Positions 36,731-50,077 of a stretch of 64,000 nt of DNA are shown here, piece by piece. Numbering within the stretch: the first letter of the stretch is position 1; every line of letters begins with the position of its first letter. The notes under the pieces were generated by a model. It was not told the origin of the DNA. It saw only the letters and a list, made by a program, of their open reading frames with translations, and did no database searches. Source of the stretch: Megascapheus bottae (Eukaryota; Chordata; Mammalia; Rodentia; Geomyidae); contig JANJXV010000024.1 of assembly GCA_024803745.1 (NCBI GenBank), positions 9,997,427 through 10,061,426 of the forward strand, read 5' to 3'. The translations under genes were made by a program, and so were the position numbers.

Positions 36731-36932
36731 AGGGCCAGGAATTTGGCCTAGTGGTTAAAGTGCTTGCCTAGCATGCATGAAGACCCGGGTTCGACTCCTC
36801 GGTACCACATACGTAGAAAAAAGCTGGAAGTAGTGCTGAGGCTCAAGTGGTAGACCTCTGGCCTTGAGAAAGTCCAAGACAGTGCTCAGGCCCTGAGCTC
36901 AAGCCCAAAACTGGCAAAAAAAAAAAAAAAAC
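36731..36932 (+). repeat. Young IDL-Geo SINE with 11-base TSD
   Basis: The A box TGGCCTAGTGG is perfect and the B box GGTTCGACTCC is near-perfect. The full right monomer is followed by an A tail. CATTTCATTAT is duplicated at 36720-36730 and 36933-36943. Confidence 0.93.
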
Positions 36933-36943
36933 CATTTCATTAT

Positions 36944-37987
36944 TCATCTTTTCAAATATAGTCACAGATTATGTACATAAATGTGCAAGATTTATTATGA
37001 GTGCCAACTACTGAAAAGAATTTACCTTCATTACTATGGTTATATAAAATAATAATGGTTGGAAACACATAAAGTGGTCAATCAATAGGGGTTTTGATGT
37101 GAATAGGATTGTATTGTTTAATTTTTAAATGAGTCACACTGCCATACTACTAAATAGTAGTTATTCCTTCTGGGGAAGGGAAGTAAGATAAAGTACCTAT
37201 GACATTTTTGGCAAGATTAGTCTATTTGGGATGTCAGCATCTTGTTGGGTACTTGTTCTGATTGTAAAAAAAAGAGGGAGAATCTATGCACACTAAGTCA
37301 AATATATTAAAAAATTATCTGATAATTAAACAGACTGCAATCCATTACAAAGGGCATATGAAGAAAAAGATACCCCCTGGGTAATCTTCATGATGTAAAA
37401 TAGCAACATGAAGTTGAAAACTGGGCTCATCAGTGACAGCCTGAATATTTCCTTTCTTTCAGTTTTCTGCTGTCTTCTCTTCTACAACTTCATCGTGGAA
37501 GTCATCCCTCATCAGCTCCTGATCATATAGGAGCCTGCTTAAATGTGCGCCTCTGTCCTTCATTGTAATGTACAACTTTCTAATAATCAAATAAAAAATT
37601 AGAAAGAGAGTAAACAGATGCAGCAGTGGTACTTATTAGACACAATGTTAAAAATGAAGCATACAATTTAGGGACAGAAGGGAAAGACTGTGAGAGAGCA
37701 AGGCAAGCGATGATGTCCAAAAAGAAATGTACTCTACACCTGACTTATGCAAATATGAACCCTCTGTACATCACCTCTGTAATAATAATGCATTTTTTAA
37801 ATAAGCAAAAGTATGGCATTTATAGTAGTAACAACAAAACGAAGAACCTTTCTAATTCTACTGTGTATCAAACAGTGTGATTTATGTTCTTTTGATGTAC
37901 CACTAAACTAAACCAATAGTGCTTTAGGTCTTCTGATTCTTTCTGAAATTGTGTGAAGCATTTGCTATATACTTATGATGATGTCTT
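36944..37987. other. Mostly unique DNA with a possible old L1 end
   Basis: About 37700-37797 (ATGTCCAAAAAGAAATGTACTCTACACCTGAC...CCCTCTGTACATCACC...) resembles the last 100 bases of the older L1 3' UTR on the plus strand. Otherwise nothing was recognised. Confidence 0.4.
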
Positions 37988-38903
37988 CTTTTTTCATATA
38001 TTTTATTGTAATTAATAGAACAGTTGCATTATATATACCAGATAGAAGGTGCATTACTTCACAAACATTGATACCCTTTCTCATGTCTTAGTCCGCATTT
38101 CCCTCCCCCCAACCCCGCCCCTTATCTTGTTTTTCCCCCTGTGAGGCCTAAATTAATTGTGAAGTCCGATGAACTGCAGTAAAAAGTTCTTGTTAAACAG
38201 TCTCCATTTTGTAAAGTTCTGAAAAATCCCCTAACTTCCTCTTCTCAGGAGAACTGTACGATGCTCCACCAGATGTTTACTCAGAGAGCTAGCAAGAACA
38301 TTAAAAAGGTAATCTCTAGGACCGCAGCTGTATTCCACAGCTAGCAAGGACACCCAAAACTAAAGTTCTGTGGGAAATCATAACATCCGAACTGATAAGA
38401 AACTGAGGAATGTCTCTATGTAAAAGTTAACTAAAACATGAGGCTGTGAAAATGAAAACTAAAACTTGTCTATTCTGTACTATAAGAGCTGTGCTAATTC
38501 TGTACTCTGGGCCTCCAAGTGTCACTGGCTTCTAAGGCGCAGAGGACCAAGCTGGAGCTTGCTACTAAACTGCTCTTTGTTGCTTGCATTGGCTCTGGTA
38601 ATCTTTCATGGGGATTGTGAACTTTGGGCACAACACCCCTTTCTCTATCCTGTTTCAAATAACCAAATACACATGTATACAATATATCAGATCACAAGGT
38701 AAAATACTGTAACTGTATGAGATAACCAAGGAACAACAAAAGAGATGAGAGATAACATAGTACATTAAGGACAACAATCACTCATGATATGGCTTTTGTT
38801 TCTATATCCTGGAGGTTCTTTCATTTAGTTGTCATACTATATGGCCTTATGTATCTAGGTTTTGTTGTATTCTAAATCTCTGCTAGGAGAGCCCAAGGTT
38901 TCA
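37988..38903 (-). mobile_element. L1 3' UTR fragment split by an LTR insertion
   Basis: The two halves, 37988-38139 (tail and C-rich block) and 38636-38903 (CTCTATCCTGTTTCAAATAACC through GAGAGCCCAAGG), join into one continuous L1 3' end like that at 41694-42085 in reverse complement. Confidence 0.85.
38140..38635 (+). mobile_element. Solo LTR of an endogenous retrovirus (ERV1-like)
   Basis: The 496-base insert starts TGTGAGGCC and ends GGGCACAACA (TG...CA ends). It is flanked by CCCC on both sides (38136-38139 and 38636-38639), and removing it restores the surrounding L1 3' UTR. A TATAAGAG box lies at 38481, fitting a U3/R boundary about 30 bases later. There is no internal gag, pol or env sequence, so this is a recombined solo LTR. 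A 4-base duplication suggests a class I (gammaretrovirus-like) origin, but the C run makes its exact length ambiguous. The strand comes from the TATA box. Confidence 0.8.
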
Positions 38904-40296
38904 CAATGATGTTTTCATAGGCTAATAAAACCCTAAATCCTCGTTACCTAAATACCTCATTACAAACTTTTCTTGGTTATAAATTAATGCAGGACTGAAT
39001 AGTTCCAATCTCATATTTATTGATATATTTCACAGCAGATATAGACTGATTAAGTGATAATTTACATTAATGATAGTTAAGCAAACATGAACTAATTTAG
39101 GGGGTGGAGATAACATGGTTAGAGAACTAGACTCTTTTCTAAATAATGGCTTCAAATATCAAAATAGTACACGTTTTCAAATTACAGTTGCTATGATTTT
39201 GGTTCCCCTTGTAAAGTTAAACACATTTAAAAATAATAATATCCCTCCAGAAACACAGGTTACAATAAAGCCACAACCTGTAGTTTTGAATATACTCATC
39301 TATTTCAATTTATTATGCATGAAGGAAAAGGAAAATGAAATCTGAATGTCAAAGGTGTTAGTGAGTTAACAATGGTATTTGAGCTGAAATAATAATTTTG
39401 CAAATCTAATCCTGTGCATTTTAACCATTTCCTATAGAGTTTATAGAATATAAAATACTTGAAATTATTTTTTATGAATGAAAGCACTGCAATTATCTAT
39501 AATTTATAGTGCATTAACAAACTTAAGAAAAATATATGGATGAATACATCCATATTATGACTACTGTGTCTTGCCAACTCTGGTTTAAGAGAAACAAAGA
39601 AAGAAACAGAGAAGGAAAGGAAAAAAAGCAGAAGTCCCTTAAAATAATAATTATACTTAATGTGCTAAAAACACAAAAGTAAATCTTCATCTGGAATTCA
39701 GGGGCACACTTTATCTCAAGGACTAAGTTCTCTAACTATTAATTTTAGCTAAGTTTTGAAGCATAGTTGATACTTTAAAAAAATCCTGTACAAAAAATTT
39801 GATAAGTTTGGATATACCCACTTACCTTTGAAATCATCACTACAGTCAAGGTAAAAGATACTGTATCTCTTTCAAAAACTTCTCTATGTTTCCTTCTCTT
39901 TATGATGTAACATTTAGCACAAAATCATCTAGGCAAAAGATGAAGAATAGAGCACTGTTGACCATAAATGCTCTGCTCTACTGAATATTCTTGCATAAAA
40001 TGTTATACCAATCAAACATTTCTCCAGAGGGGGTTGGATACAGGCAGATGTTAAAAAGAGGCCATGAAGACCAAAAAGAGCCCCGAAATCAAATTATACT
40101 GAAAAGGCATAAACTATATGGAAATAATTTGTTTTATTTAGAGTGGATGTACTTCACTGAGTCAAGGGAGAATCATGAAAACGTCTGCGTGAATGCACTT
40201 TCAGTGGAATAGAAATTTTGGTTCATAGAAAGAAAGAAGGAAATGAAGTTTCTTCAGGTGTAAACCGAACAAGGATACTGAGGAAAACATTCTGAA
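38904..40296. other. Unique AT-rich DNA, nothing recognised
   Basis: About 1.4 kb without signatures. Confidence 0.4.
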
Positions 40297-40309
40297 AAAG
40301 AATAAAAAT

Positions 40310-41693
40310 ATGATTTTTTTCTAAGTCTTTCCATTTCCTTACAAATGAGGTGATGAAATTCTTTCTGACAGCAGCATAGAATTCCACTGTATATAAATAC
40401 CACATCTTGTTGATCCACTCATCAACTGAGGGGCATCTGGGTTAGTTCCATATCTTTGCTATGGTAAATAGTGCTGCAATGAACATCGTTATGCTAGTGG
40501 ATTAGTATGTCCTTGTATCTGGACGATTGGGTAAAAGTCAAGTAGGGGAATTGCTGGCTCATAGGGGAGCTCTATGTTTAGTCTTTAGAAGAATTGCCAT
40601 ACTGCTTTTCATAGTGGTTGAATGAGTTTGCACTCCGACCAACAGTGTAGTAGTGATCTCTGCCACATCCCCGCCAGCATCTCTTGTTATTTGTTTTCCT
40701 GATCCTGGCCATTCTAACTGGAGTGAGGTGGAAGCTTAGAGTTGTTTTGATTTGCATTTCTTTTATGACCAGAGATGTTGAGCATTTCTTCATGTGTCTA
40801 AAGGCCATTTTTGTTTCTTCTTCAGTGAGGATGCTCTTTAAGTCTTTGGCCCATCTTTTAAGGGGATGGTTGTTTCTTTGGAGATTAGTTTTGGAGTGAT
40901 TCAATTTTTTGATCTGTTGATATATTTCAGATATGAGGCCCGTGTCTGTTGTATGGTTAGTGAAGATCTTCTCCCACTCTGTAGGCTTTCTAGTTAATTT
41001 GCTAGCTGTGTCCTTTGCTATATAGAAGCTGTGCTGTTTAATGCAGTCCCACTTACACAGACTTTCTCTGTTTTATTTTGTTTCTTGGTCCTTATTAAGA
41101 AAGTTTTGACCTGTACCAAGGAGACCTAGTGTATCTCCTATTCTTTCTTGTAAAGTTTTCACTGTATATTCTTTTCTTCGAGGTCTTTGATCCATTTGGA
41201 GTTAATTCTGGTGCAGGGTGACAAAGAAGGATCCAACTTTAGTTTTCTGCAGGTGCTTATCCAGTTCTGCCAGCACCACTTGTTGAGGAGGCTGTCTTTC
41301 TTCCATTCTATTTTTTTTGGCTCCCTTATCAAAGATTAGGTGGCCATAGGTCTGTGGGTTAATATCTGGGTCCTCAGTTCTATTCCATTGGTATTCAGTC
41401 TTGTTCTTGTGCCAGTACCACGTGTTTTGGTCACTATAGCTCTGTAGCAGAGTCTAAAGTTTGGTATTGAATTTCCTCCTGCACTGTTCTTTCTGCAAAA
41501 AATTGTTTTTGCTATATGGGGTCTTTTATTATTCCATATGAAATTTTGGATTGCTTCTTCTATTTCTTTGAAGAATGACTTTGGGATATTGAAGGGTATT
41601 GCGTTGAATTTGTAGATAGCCCTTGGCAAGATTGCCATTTTCATGATGTTAATTCTTTCAATCCAGGAGCATGGGAGATTTTCCCATTTCCAA
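40310..41693 (-). pseudogene. L1 ORF2 C-terminal half remnant
   Basis: In reverse complement this holds the post-RT region. It contains [49 protein letters not shown], ...KRWAKDLKSILTEEETKMAFRHMKKCSTSLVIKEMQIKTTLSFHLTPVRMARI, and the CGRD...VGRSANSF(NH) zinc-knuckle region. Frameshifts split it into at least three frames. It belongs to the same subfamily as 13151. Confidence 0.85.
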
Positions 41694-42093
41694 CCTTGGG
41701 CTCTTCTAGCAGAGATTTACAATAGAACAAAACCTAGATACATAAGGCCATACAGAATGATGTTGAAAGAAAGAACTCCCAGGATATGGAAACAAAAGCC
41801 ATATAATGAGTGATTATTGTCCTTAATGTACCATGTTATCTCTCATCTCTTTTGCTGTACCTTGGTTATCTCATATCGTTAAAGTATTTCACCTTGTTAT
41901 CTCATATATTGTATACATGTGTATTTGGTAATTTGAAATCTGATTGGGAAGGGTGGAAAACAAGATGAGGGGCAGGGTAGGGGAAGGGAAAAGGGGACCA
42001 AGACATGTATGTGACATAATGCACCTTCTATCTGATGAATATAATGTAACCCTTCTATTAATTACAATAAAAATTTATGAAAAAAGCTAAATC
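40310..42093. mobile_element. L1 insertion with inverted 5' part (twin priming)
   Basis: 40310-41693 is the C-terminal half of ORF2 on the minus strand ([23 protein letters not shown]... to KDLEK). From about 41694 the strand flips and the sequence continues as the plus-strand 3' UTR (CTTGGGCTCTTCTAGCAGAG... to CAATAAAAATTTATGAAAAAAG). Compared with the 13151 element, only about 65 bases are missing at the switch. AAAGAA(T/G)AAAAAT at 40297-40309 and 42094-42106 is a likely target duplication (12 of 13). Confidence 0.85.
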
Positions 42094-42106
42094 AAAGAAG
42101 AAAAAT

Positions 42107-42639
42107 GCAACTGTATTCTAATGATGAAGAGAATAATGTTTATCTTAAATTAAAAAAATCTCAATGGCCAAAAGTCTTACAGTTGTGGAAGTGTGTCTAA
42201 AATTTACTAACTCTTTTAAAACATTAGCATTAATTAATGCCATTATTGACAGTATTTAAAGGTTAGCCTTATTTGTGTAGGTTTACATACAAATGAGAAT
42301 CATCTTCCAAAATTGATGATGTTGATATGTCGAAATAAATGTAGACTTTCTTGGTCAGAGAGCAGAACTTGGAGAATCACACCTTTTTTGAGAACTCTGT
42401 TGTTAGCAGGTAGTGATGAATCAGCTAATTTACTATTACTCACTTTAAAATTTTTCCAAGTTTAGAAAGATCAATGTGCTGAAAATTCTAGACTTAGCCA
42501 TATTAAAACAAGTATTTATGTTAAATTTTGTGCTGGAGCCTATCAGCATGAGGCATACAGCATGCAAGTATGAGAACCAGGAGATCTCTGACTAAAGTCT
42601 AGAATTAGGGAAACAGTGAAATGAAAGTCAATCTTATCT
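42107..42639. other. Unique AT-rich DNA, nothing recognised
   Basis: No signatures were seen. Confidence 0.35.
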
Positions 42640-42654
42640 CTTAAATGAGCTTTT

Positions 42655-42847
42655 TTTTTTTGCCAGTTGTGAGGCTTGAGCTCAGGGCCTGAGCACTGTC
42701 CTTGAATTTTTCTCAAGGCTAGAGCTCTACCACTTGAGCCTCAGCACCACTTCTGGCTTTTTGCTCTGTATGTGGTACCAAGGAATCAAACCCAGGTCTT
42801 CGTGCATGGTAGGCAAGCACTTTACCACTAGGCCAAACTCCCGGCCC
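42655..42847 (-). repeat. IDL-Geo SINE with exact 15-base TSD
   Basis: Complete reverse dimer ending CTCCCGGCC. CTTAAATGAGCTTTT is at 42640-42654 and 42848-42862. Confidence 0.93.
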
Positions 42848-43049
42848 CTTAAATGAGCTTTTAAATTACCAACTCTAATATAATATTTCTTGGTGACCGA
42901 AAACAGGGGATTATTCATTTGGTTAGAGAGGGAATTCAAATAAATAAGATCCAGCTCTAGGTTTGTGCAAATGAGAAATCAGAAATGCACAGGGATTTTT
43001 TTAATGTAAAGCTTTAGAAGGAAAAAAGAAAAGGAAACACGGCCATTTC

Positions 43050-44250
43050 CCATTTAAATTTTATTGTTAAGATGATGTAAGAAAAGTTATATTCATATAA
43101 GTCAGGTGATGAGTACATTTCTCTTTGAACAGTGTTACCTCTTCCCACATTTTCTCCCAACTTTTCCCTTCCAACCACCCCCCCCAAGTTGTATGGTTCA
43201 TTTCCAACATAGTGTCTAGTTTCTGTAAATATTGAGTCAATTCACCCTTTATCCCTTTGTTTCTGTGATTTCCCTTCCATTCCCCAAATCAGTTAAGCTT
43301 ACATACAAGACAAAGAGTAGAGAAATCAAAAGTAGTGACAACAGGGAATAATTCCCAGGAAAAAAAAGAAAGAAAGTAGAAATAACTGCAAACAGTAAAA
43401 TAAAAAAAATCTCTTGCTTCCATTTCTTGTAGTTCATTTTGATAATCATCATTTTATATGATTATATGCATGTAGCTCTTGAACCATTGTGATCTTCTCC
43501 TAAGAATATCCTAGACATATTCCAGTTAGTGCAAATGAGGGAAACAATGAAGCCTATGTTTATTTGGGACTGGCTTACTTTGTTTAATACTATTTTGTCA
43601 AAGTCTTTCAATTTCCTTATGAATGGGGCTATGTTATTGTTTCTGATGGCAGAGTAGAATTCCATTGTGCATATATACTGCAATTCTTGATCCATTTATC
43701 CATTGACAGGCATCTAAGTTTGTCCCAAATCTTACCTATGGCTAACAATGTTGCAATGAGCACAGTTGTGCTGTTTGTGAACATTTGGGAAAATATCAGT
43801 AGTGGGATTGCTGGGTTATGGGGAAGTTCTATGCCATATTGCTTTCCAGAGTAATTGAACAAGTTTATATTGCCACTAACAGTGAAGTAACATTCCATTT
43901 TGGCCACATTCCTGTCAACATCTTTGATTATCTTTTGATAATTTTTTGACAATGGCCCTTCTAATTGGGTGAGGTGGAAACCCATTGTTGTTTTGATTTG
44001 CATTTCTTTTGTGGCCAGGATGTCACACCTTTCTTCATTGGCCATTCTTATCTCTTTTTCAAAGAAATCTATCTTAGTCCAGCCCACTTACTAATGGGGT
44101 TGGTATTTCTTTGAGGATTAGGTTTTGGGGGGTTTTAATATTTGAGCTCTAAGTGTATTTTACATATGAGGTCCTTGTCTGATACATAGCTAGCAAATAT
44201 TTTCTTCCAATCTATGACTTTTTAATTCATCTTACTAGCTATTTTCTTTC
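43050..44250 (-). mobile_element. Older L1, ORF2 C terminus plus 3' UTR
   Basis: The 3' UTR (43050-43450) includes the older-type block (AACATAGTGTCTAGTTTCTG). Upstream the ORF2 end is recognisable (KEMQIKTTMGFHLT, NPAIPLL, then YICTMEFYSAIRNNNIAPF). Many changes, including loss of the RCWRGCG motif, show that it is old. At 44255-44325 a short plus-strand piece (ENYRQISLISIDEKLLN) derives from the ORF2 RT region, in inverted orientation relative to this element. Confidence 0.75.
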
Positions 44251-44325
44251 CACGAATAAACTCTAAAGAGAACTATAGACAGATCTCTTTGATAAGCATT
44301 GATGAAAAACTTCTTAATTAAATTC

Positions 44326-44442
44326 TGGAATTGGTGCTGTGGCTCAAGTGATAGAGCCCTAGCCTTGAGAAAACCCAAGGACAGTGCTCAGGCCTTGAGT
44401 TCAAACCCCAGGACTAGCAAAAGAAAAAGAAAAAAAAAAACT
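44326..44442 (+). repeat. Geo right-monomer SINE with A-rich tail
   Basis: GGAATTGGTGCTGTGGCTCAAGTGATAGAGCCCTAGCC through CCAGGACTAGCAAAAG. No ID-like left monomer is present. Confidence 0.75.
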
Positions 44443-46475
44443 AAGACATTATTTGAGGAATGAATACTGATGGAAGCAGAGTTATGTGGACTCATGTGTC
44501 AAGCAAACAACCTGGCAATTAAAACCATGGACTCAATCAAGGTGACTTAAGGAGAAAAAAATGAAAGATAAAATAGAAGACTTTTCATCTCTATACATAG
44601 CTGTGGATAAACCCACAAAACTGTCAGAAAAAAAGAAGAAAATATATGAATCTGTTGATTCATCCAATCCCAGTGGGTAAATGTTACATTATAAATTGCA
44701 CATTCTTAAGCAAAGGGGAACAACAACAAAAATAATTTTGATGAGCTAGCATCCATTTCAGTTCTGGAAATGAAAGAGGCATCTTCTATGGAGATCTTGA
44801 GAGTGTGGAATGATAGTCAGGCTTAGGAAATATCATGGGTATCTGAGAAAAGAAATTTCTCTATTCTCGTTTTGAAAACTACACCTCTTCTCAGCCTCCT
44901 AATTGAATAGACCACTGATTGCTTGTATATTCTAGTCATCCCTCATTCAAAGCTGAGTGCCATAGCGGTAATTTTGTTCCATTTTGTTTATATGATGTGT
45001 GTTGAAGCCACTATTTTCAGTCTTAATTGGTGAAATTCACACTGGTACCTCTCTTCTGAGCCTGGTTTCCAGGCACTACATTATGCAGCCTTCTTCCTGT
45101 GATGGAGTGCCTTTGTGTTTAGCCTGGAGCTCAGTGCTCCATGAACATTGATCATTTTACAAGTAGACTTCTGATTTATGAGTACAGGATACCAAGCTCC
45201 AAGTCTCTGCTATCACATCCCCGTAATCTGCATCGTTAATGAAAGCAGCCATGAGTATAATTGAGCTACAGAGCACTTAAAATGAAACTATTGAGAGCGA
45301 GGAGCTCCAGTTTTATTTTCTCCTTTATTTAATGTAACAAAAGCCTTACCAGTATAAAACGTGGTTTCTACTAAACACAAATATATAATGCTTATTATAG
45401 AAATATTTTAAACATTAAACATTATTCCACATGGGGTGATATACCTTTATTATCAAATATATGTTGGGCTTTTGCATATTTTCTAGAATTATACATAAAC
45501 TTTCAATGTATCTTATATATGGCACAAGGCTGGTTCAGTTGGATTAATGCTATTTTTTTCCTGTTTCCTCATTTTATTTAAGATACAATTGTCTGTTTCT
45601 TACAATGAAATAATCACTAATAATCAGTCACTATTTTTATATCTAGTGCAGGAAGAGTTATTGGCTTTAACAATCTCCCACACCACAAACAACTCAATTT
45701 CCTTCCAAAGTAAAAAGGGAGCTGCAAGAGTTGTAGTTTGTAGTTACTATAGAATCAGTAGAGTCAATGTTTCCCTTTATTGTTTGCCTCTGATCTTACC
45801 TCCTAAAAACTGCTTGTATTTCTGAAAAATTCAAGGTTGTCCCATCACCTACCACTGTTAGTCATATCAACTTTTCCCCAAGCTTAATCTCAGTGTTTTA
45901 CTGCCTATACTGGGAAGAAATCAGATTCATTTCAAACTCTGTAGGTCAATTAGAAGGCAAGATTATATTCTGATAATTACATAGTATACAAATGGAACAT
46001 GGGGTAACTCTGTATTCTATCTTAAAGCATGTTCTTCAGTGTCTTCCAGTTTCATGTGTTCTGTGTATTTTCAAATATACCTTTTACCTTAGAATTGTGA
46101 AGATTTACCATTTCTATCACCCATTAATTTTAAGATCCCTGGACCTTAAAAGTAGCTTTCAGTGAGTTTCCTTGTGCTATCATTATACCAATATTGTGTA
46201 TTTTGATATTATTTGGACTCCATCTCAAAACTCGAGCAGAACTAGATTGCCCCTGGTTTATATTAATTGGGATGAGACCACATATTCTCCAAATTGGTTA
46301 TTTTTAAAGAATGCATCCCCATTATTCACTGTATCATTACTATAAAAATTATCCATTATTCTTTTTTATACATATCTGGATTAGGGAAAAAACATTATAC
46401 ATTTTTGTCTTCCACTCTCAACCTAACATAATGTTTACCAAAATAATCTGAAAGGAAATTAGAAAGGAGCTTTGT
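44443..46475. other. About 2 kb of unique DNA, with a possible conserved non-coding block
   Basis: 45100-45340 stands out by its balanced composition and TAAT/ATTA-rich motifs (see findings). No exon or repeat was recognised. Its end is the flank just downstream (minus strand) of the SOX30-like frame. Confidence 0.35.
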
Positions 46476-47725
<1,250 letters not shown>

Positions 47726-47908
47726 ACATTTTTTTGCCAGTCCTGGGGCTTGAACTCAGGCCTTGTGTTTTCTCAAGGATATCACTCTACCACTTGAGCT
47801 ACAACACCACTTCTGGCTTTTTCTATGCATGTGGTACCAAGGAATAGAACCCGGGCCTTCGTGCATGCTGAGGCAAGCACTCTACCTCTAGGCAAAACTC
47901 CCCACCCT
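47726..47908 (-). repeat. IDL-Geo SINE
   Basis: TTTTTTGCCAGTCCTGGGGCTTGAACTCAGG to CTAGGCAAAACTCCCCACCC. The right monomer carries a deletion (GGCCTGAGCACTGTCC is lost). Confidence 0.88.
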
Positions 47909-48495
47909 AGAGAGGACAGGTGTAGAACTTCCCTGGAGATTTCTCTGAGTTGAGATAAGAAGTCCCTCATCACAGCTGCCAGCAGTTACCATCTGAGACA
48001 AATCAGAGGGATCCAACTTTTCCTGAGGATATTTAGCTAGGGGCTTAACATTAAGCACTTTTGAGAATGTTAAGTGGCTGATAGGTCTTTTCCTACCTAG
48101 ACTTACAAACTTCTGGTTTTTCAAGCTTAGCCACAGGCTTCCATGCTCAGGGTGGAGAACTATAAGCTTCCAGATTTGTGAGCCCAGTCCATACTTCTTT
48201 CATGGCATTCAAAACTAGTTCTGACAATAAGAGAGCTCTTATCTCAGCCACTCATAATTTGCATGTCAGTAGAGCAAAATGACTTCCAAGGCTCCAACTG
48301 AGACACATCCAGAACTCCTAGTCTTGGTGCTACTAACTTGTCAAGGGAGTGGCAATGCTGCAGTTTGGTACTTGAGAGGGATTGAAAGTAGAAGTAAAGA
48401 ACAAATAGGAATGTCCAGCATATTGATCTGCATTTGGCAATTTTTGTATTTTTCTTAATAGTTTCTCTTTATATCTTATTTGCAAATCTGTGTTA

Positions 48496-48501
<6 letters not shown>
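47909..48501. other. Unique DNA, nothing recognised
   Basis: The 78-codon minus-strand frame at 47888-48124 has no family signature. Confidence 0.35.

Positions 48502-48540
<39 letters not shown>
48502..48540. repeat. (TG)n microsatellite
   Basis: About 19 uninterrupted TG units. Confidence 0.95.
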
Positions 48541-48542
<2 letters not shown>

Positions 48543-48651
48543 AACAACTGATTTATTTGAAAGTGGAAGTACAGACTCAGAGATAGAAGGCGCTGTGTAT
48601 ATATTTTAAAGTAGTGACATTAGGGAAAATTCACTCAATTACTATTCTATT

Positions 48652-48846
48652 TTTTATTTTTTGCCATTCCTGGGGCTTGAACTCAGGGCCAGAGCACTGT
48701 CCTTGGGCTTTCTCTAGGCTAGAGCTCTACTATTTGAACCACAGTACCATTTCCAGATTTTTCTATGTATGTGGTACCAAGGAATCAAACCCAGAGCTGT
48801 TTGTATGCTAGGAAGGCAATCTACCACTGGACCATGCTCCCATCCC
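48652..48846 (-). repeat. IDL-Geo SINE
   Basis: ATTTTTTGCCATTCCTGGGGCTTGAACTCAGGG through GGACCATGCTCCCATCCCC. It is moderately diverged in the left monomer (GCTGTTTGTATGCTAGGAAGGC). Confidence 0.85.
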
Positions 48847-48867
48847 CTGTACTTTCTTTATATTTGT

Positions 48868-48951
48868 CTGGTTTCCATGATGCTGAACACTGAATTTAGG
48901 GCATTGCACCTACAAGCCAAGTTCTCTATCACTGAGCTACATCTCTAGCCC
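48868..48951 (-). repeat. ID-like SINE monomer
   Basis: TGATGCTGAACACTGAATTTAGGG, then GCCAAGTTCTCTATCACTGAGCTACATCTCTAGCCC, is an ID-type element in reverse. It abuts the preceding dimer. Confidence 0.65.
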
Positions 48952-49049
48952 TAGCTTATTTCTGTCTTGTTTTTGTTTTTGTTTTGAAAATTGTATTTAT
49001 TTCCAATAGGAATTTTCATTGTTGGATACTAAGCTTATTTTTAACTTAA

Positions 49050-49350
49050 ATTTATTTAAAAGAACTACCCTATGATCCAGCTATTTCCTGGGCATTTACC
49101 CAAAAGACCACAAACCAGAGTACACTAAAGCAACTAACACAACTATGTCTTTGCAGCACTTTTTTTTTCAGCACTATTCCCCATAGCCAACATATGGAAT
49201 CAGCTCAGATGGCCTCTCAATGGATAAATGGATCAAGAGAATGTGGTATACATACACAAATTGAATTATACTCTTCTAGAAAGAATGGCAATGTACCATT
49301 TGTAAAGAAATGTAAACACCTGGAAAAAAATATGTTAAGTAAAGGGAAAA
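49050..49350 (+). mobile_element. Old L1 ORF2 C-terminal fragment
   Basis: AAGAACTACCCTATGATCCAGCTATTTCCTGGGCATTTACCC gives YDPAI(S)xLGIYP-like codons. WNQLRWPLNG-like, MWYTYTN and VNTWKKIC-like pieces follow in broken frames. The 3' UTR is not recognisable. Confidence 0.6.
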
Positions 49351-49738
49351 GAAGTAGAAGAACGAAGAAGACAAAAGGGAAAGAATTGCAGTCAAGAATT
49401 CCATGTGTACCCTGCAGAATTATGAAGAGAAGCTGGGCACCTGTGTCTGCAATTTTATCTAGCCATGATTGAATCTACAGAGCTTAGAGCCTGAGGCTTC
49501 TTTTAAGTTTTTCCCAACCAAGAGATGTAAGAATCTTAATATTTACTGATTTTACTATTTACTATTGGCAATATTTTCCTATTATTTTTCTTTCTTTTCA
49601 GAGAAGTTGAATAAATACTCCTTCACAATTTTACCCCAATAGAGTATGCATATACCATTATGTATTTTCTTGCATCTCAAATCAATGTTTTTCAGAATTC
49701 TCTTGTGATTTTTCTCCCTCTTTCTTTCCCCATCTGGG

Positions 49739-49769
<31 letters not shown>

Positions 49770-50027
49770 TGTGTGTGAGCATACTCACATGGGCACTAGC
49801 TCTGTGAGACTCTGAATTAAAGACTCTGTTCTACACAATGCATACACTCTATCAAAAGCCAAATTCTTATCTTGCTCTGAACCCTCAGGGATCATTGACT
49901 TCAAAAGAATACATTATGTTCCAAAGTGTCTCCACACAGCTGTAGAGGAAGGCATAAAATTGGTCCCCAGAGACAAGTTCCTCAGTTCAATGTGGTCTTA
50001 TTTTGCTGCATACACAAGTAGCACTCT

Positions 50028-50077
<50 letters not shown>

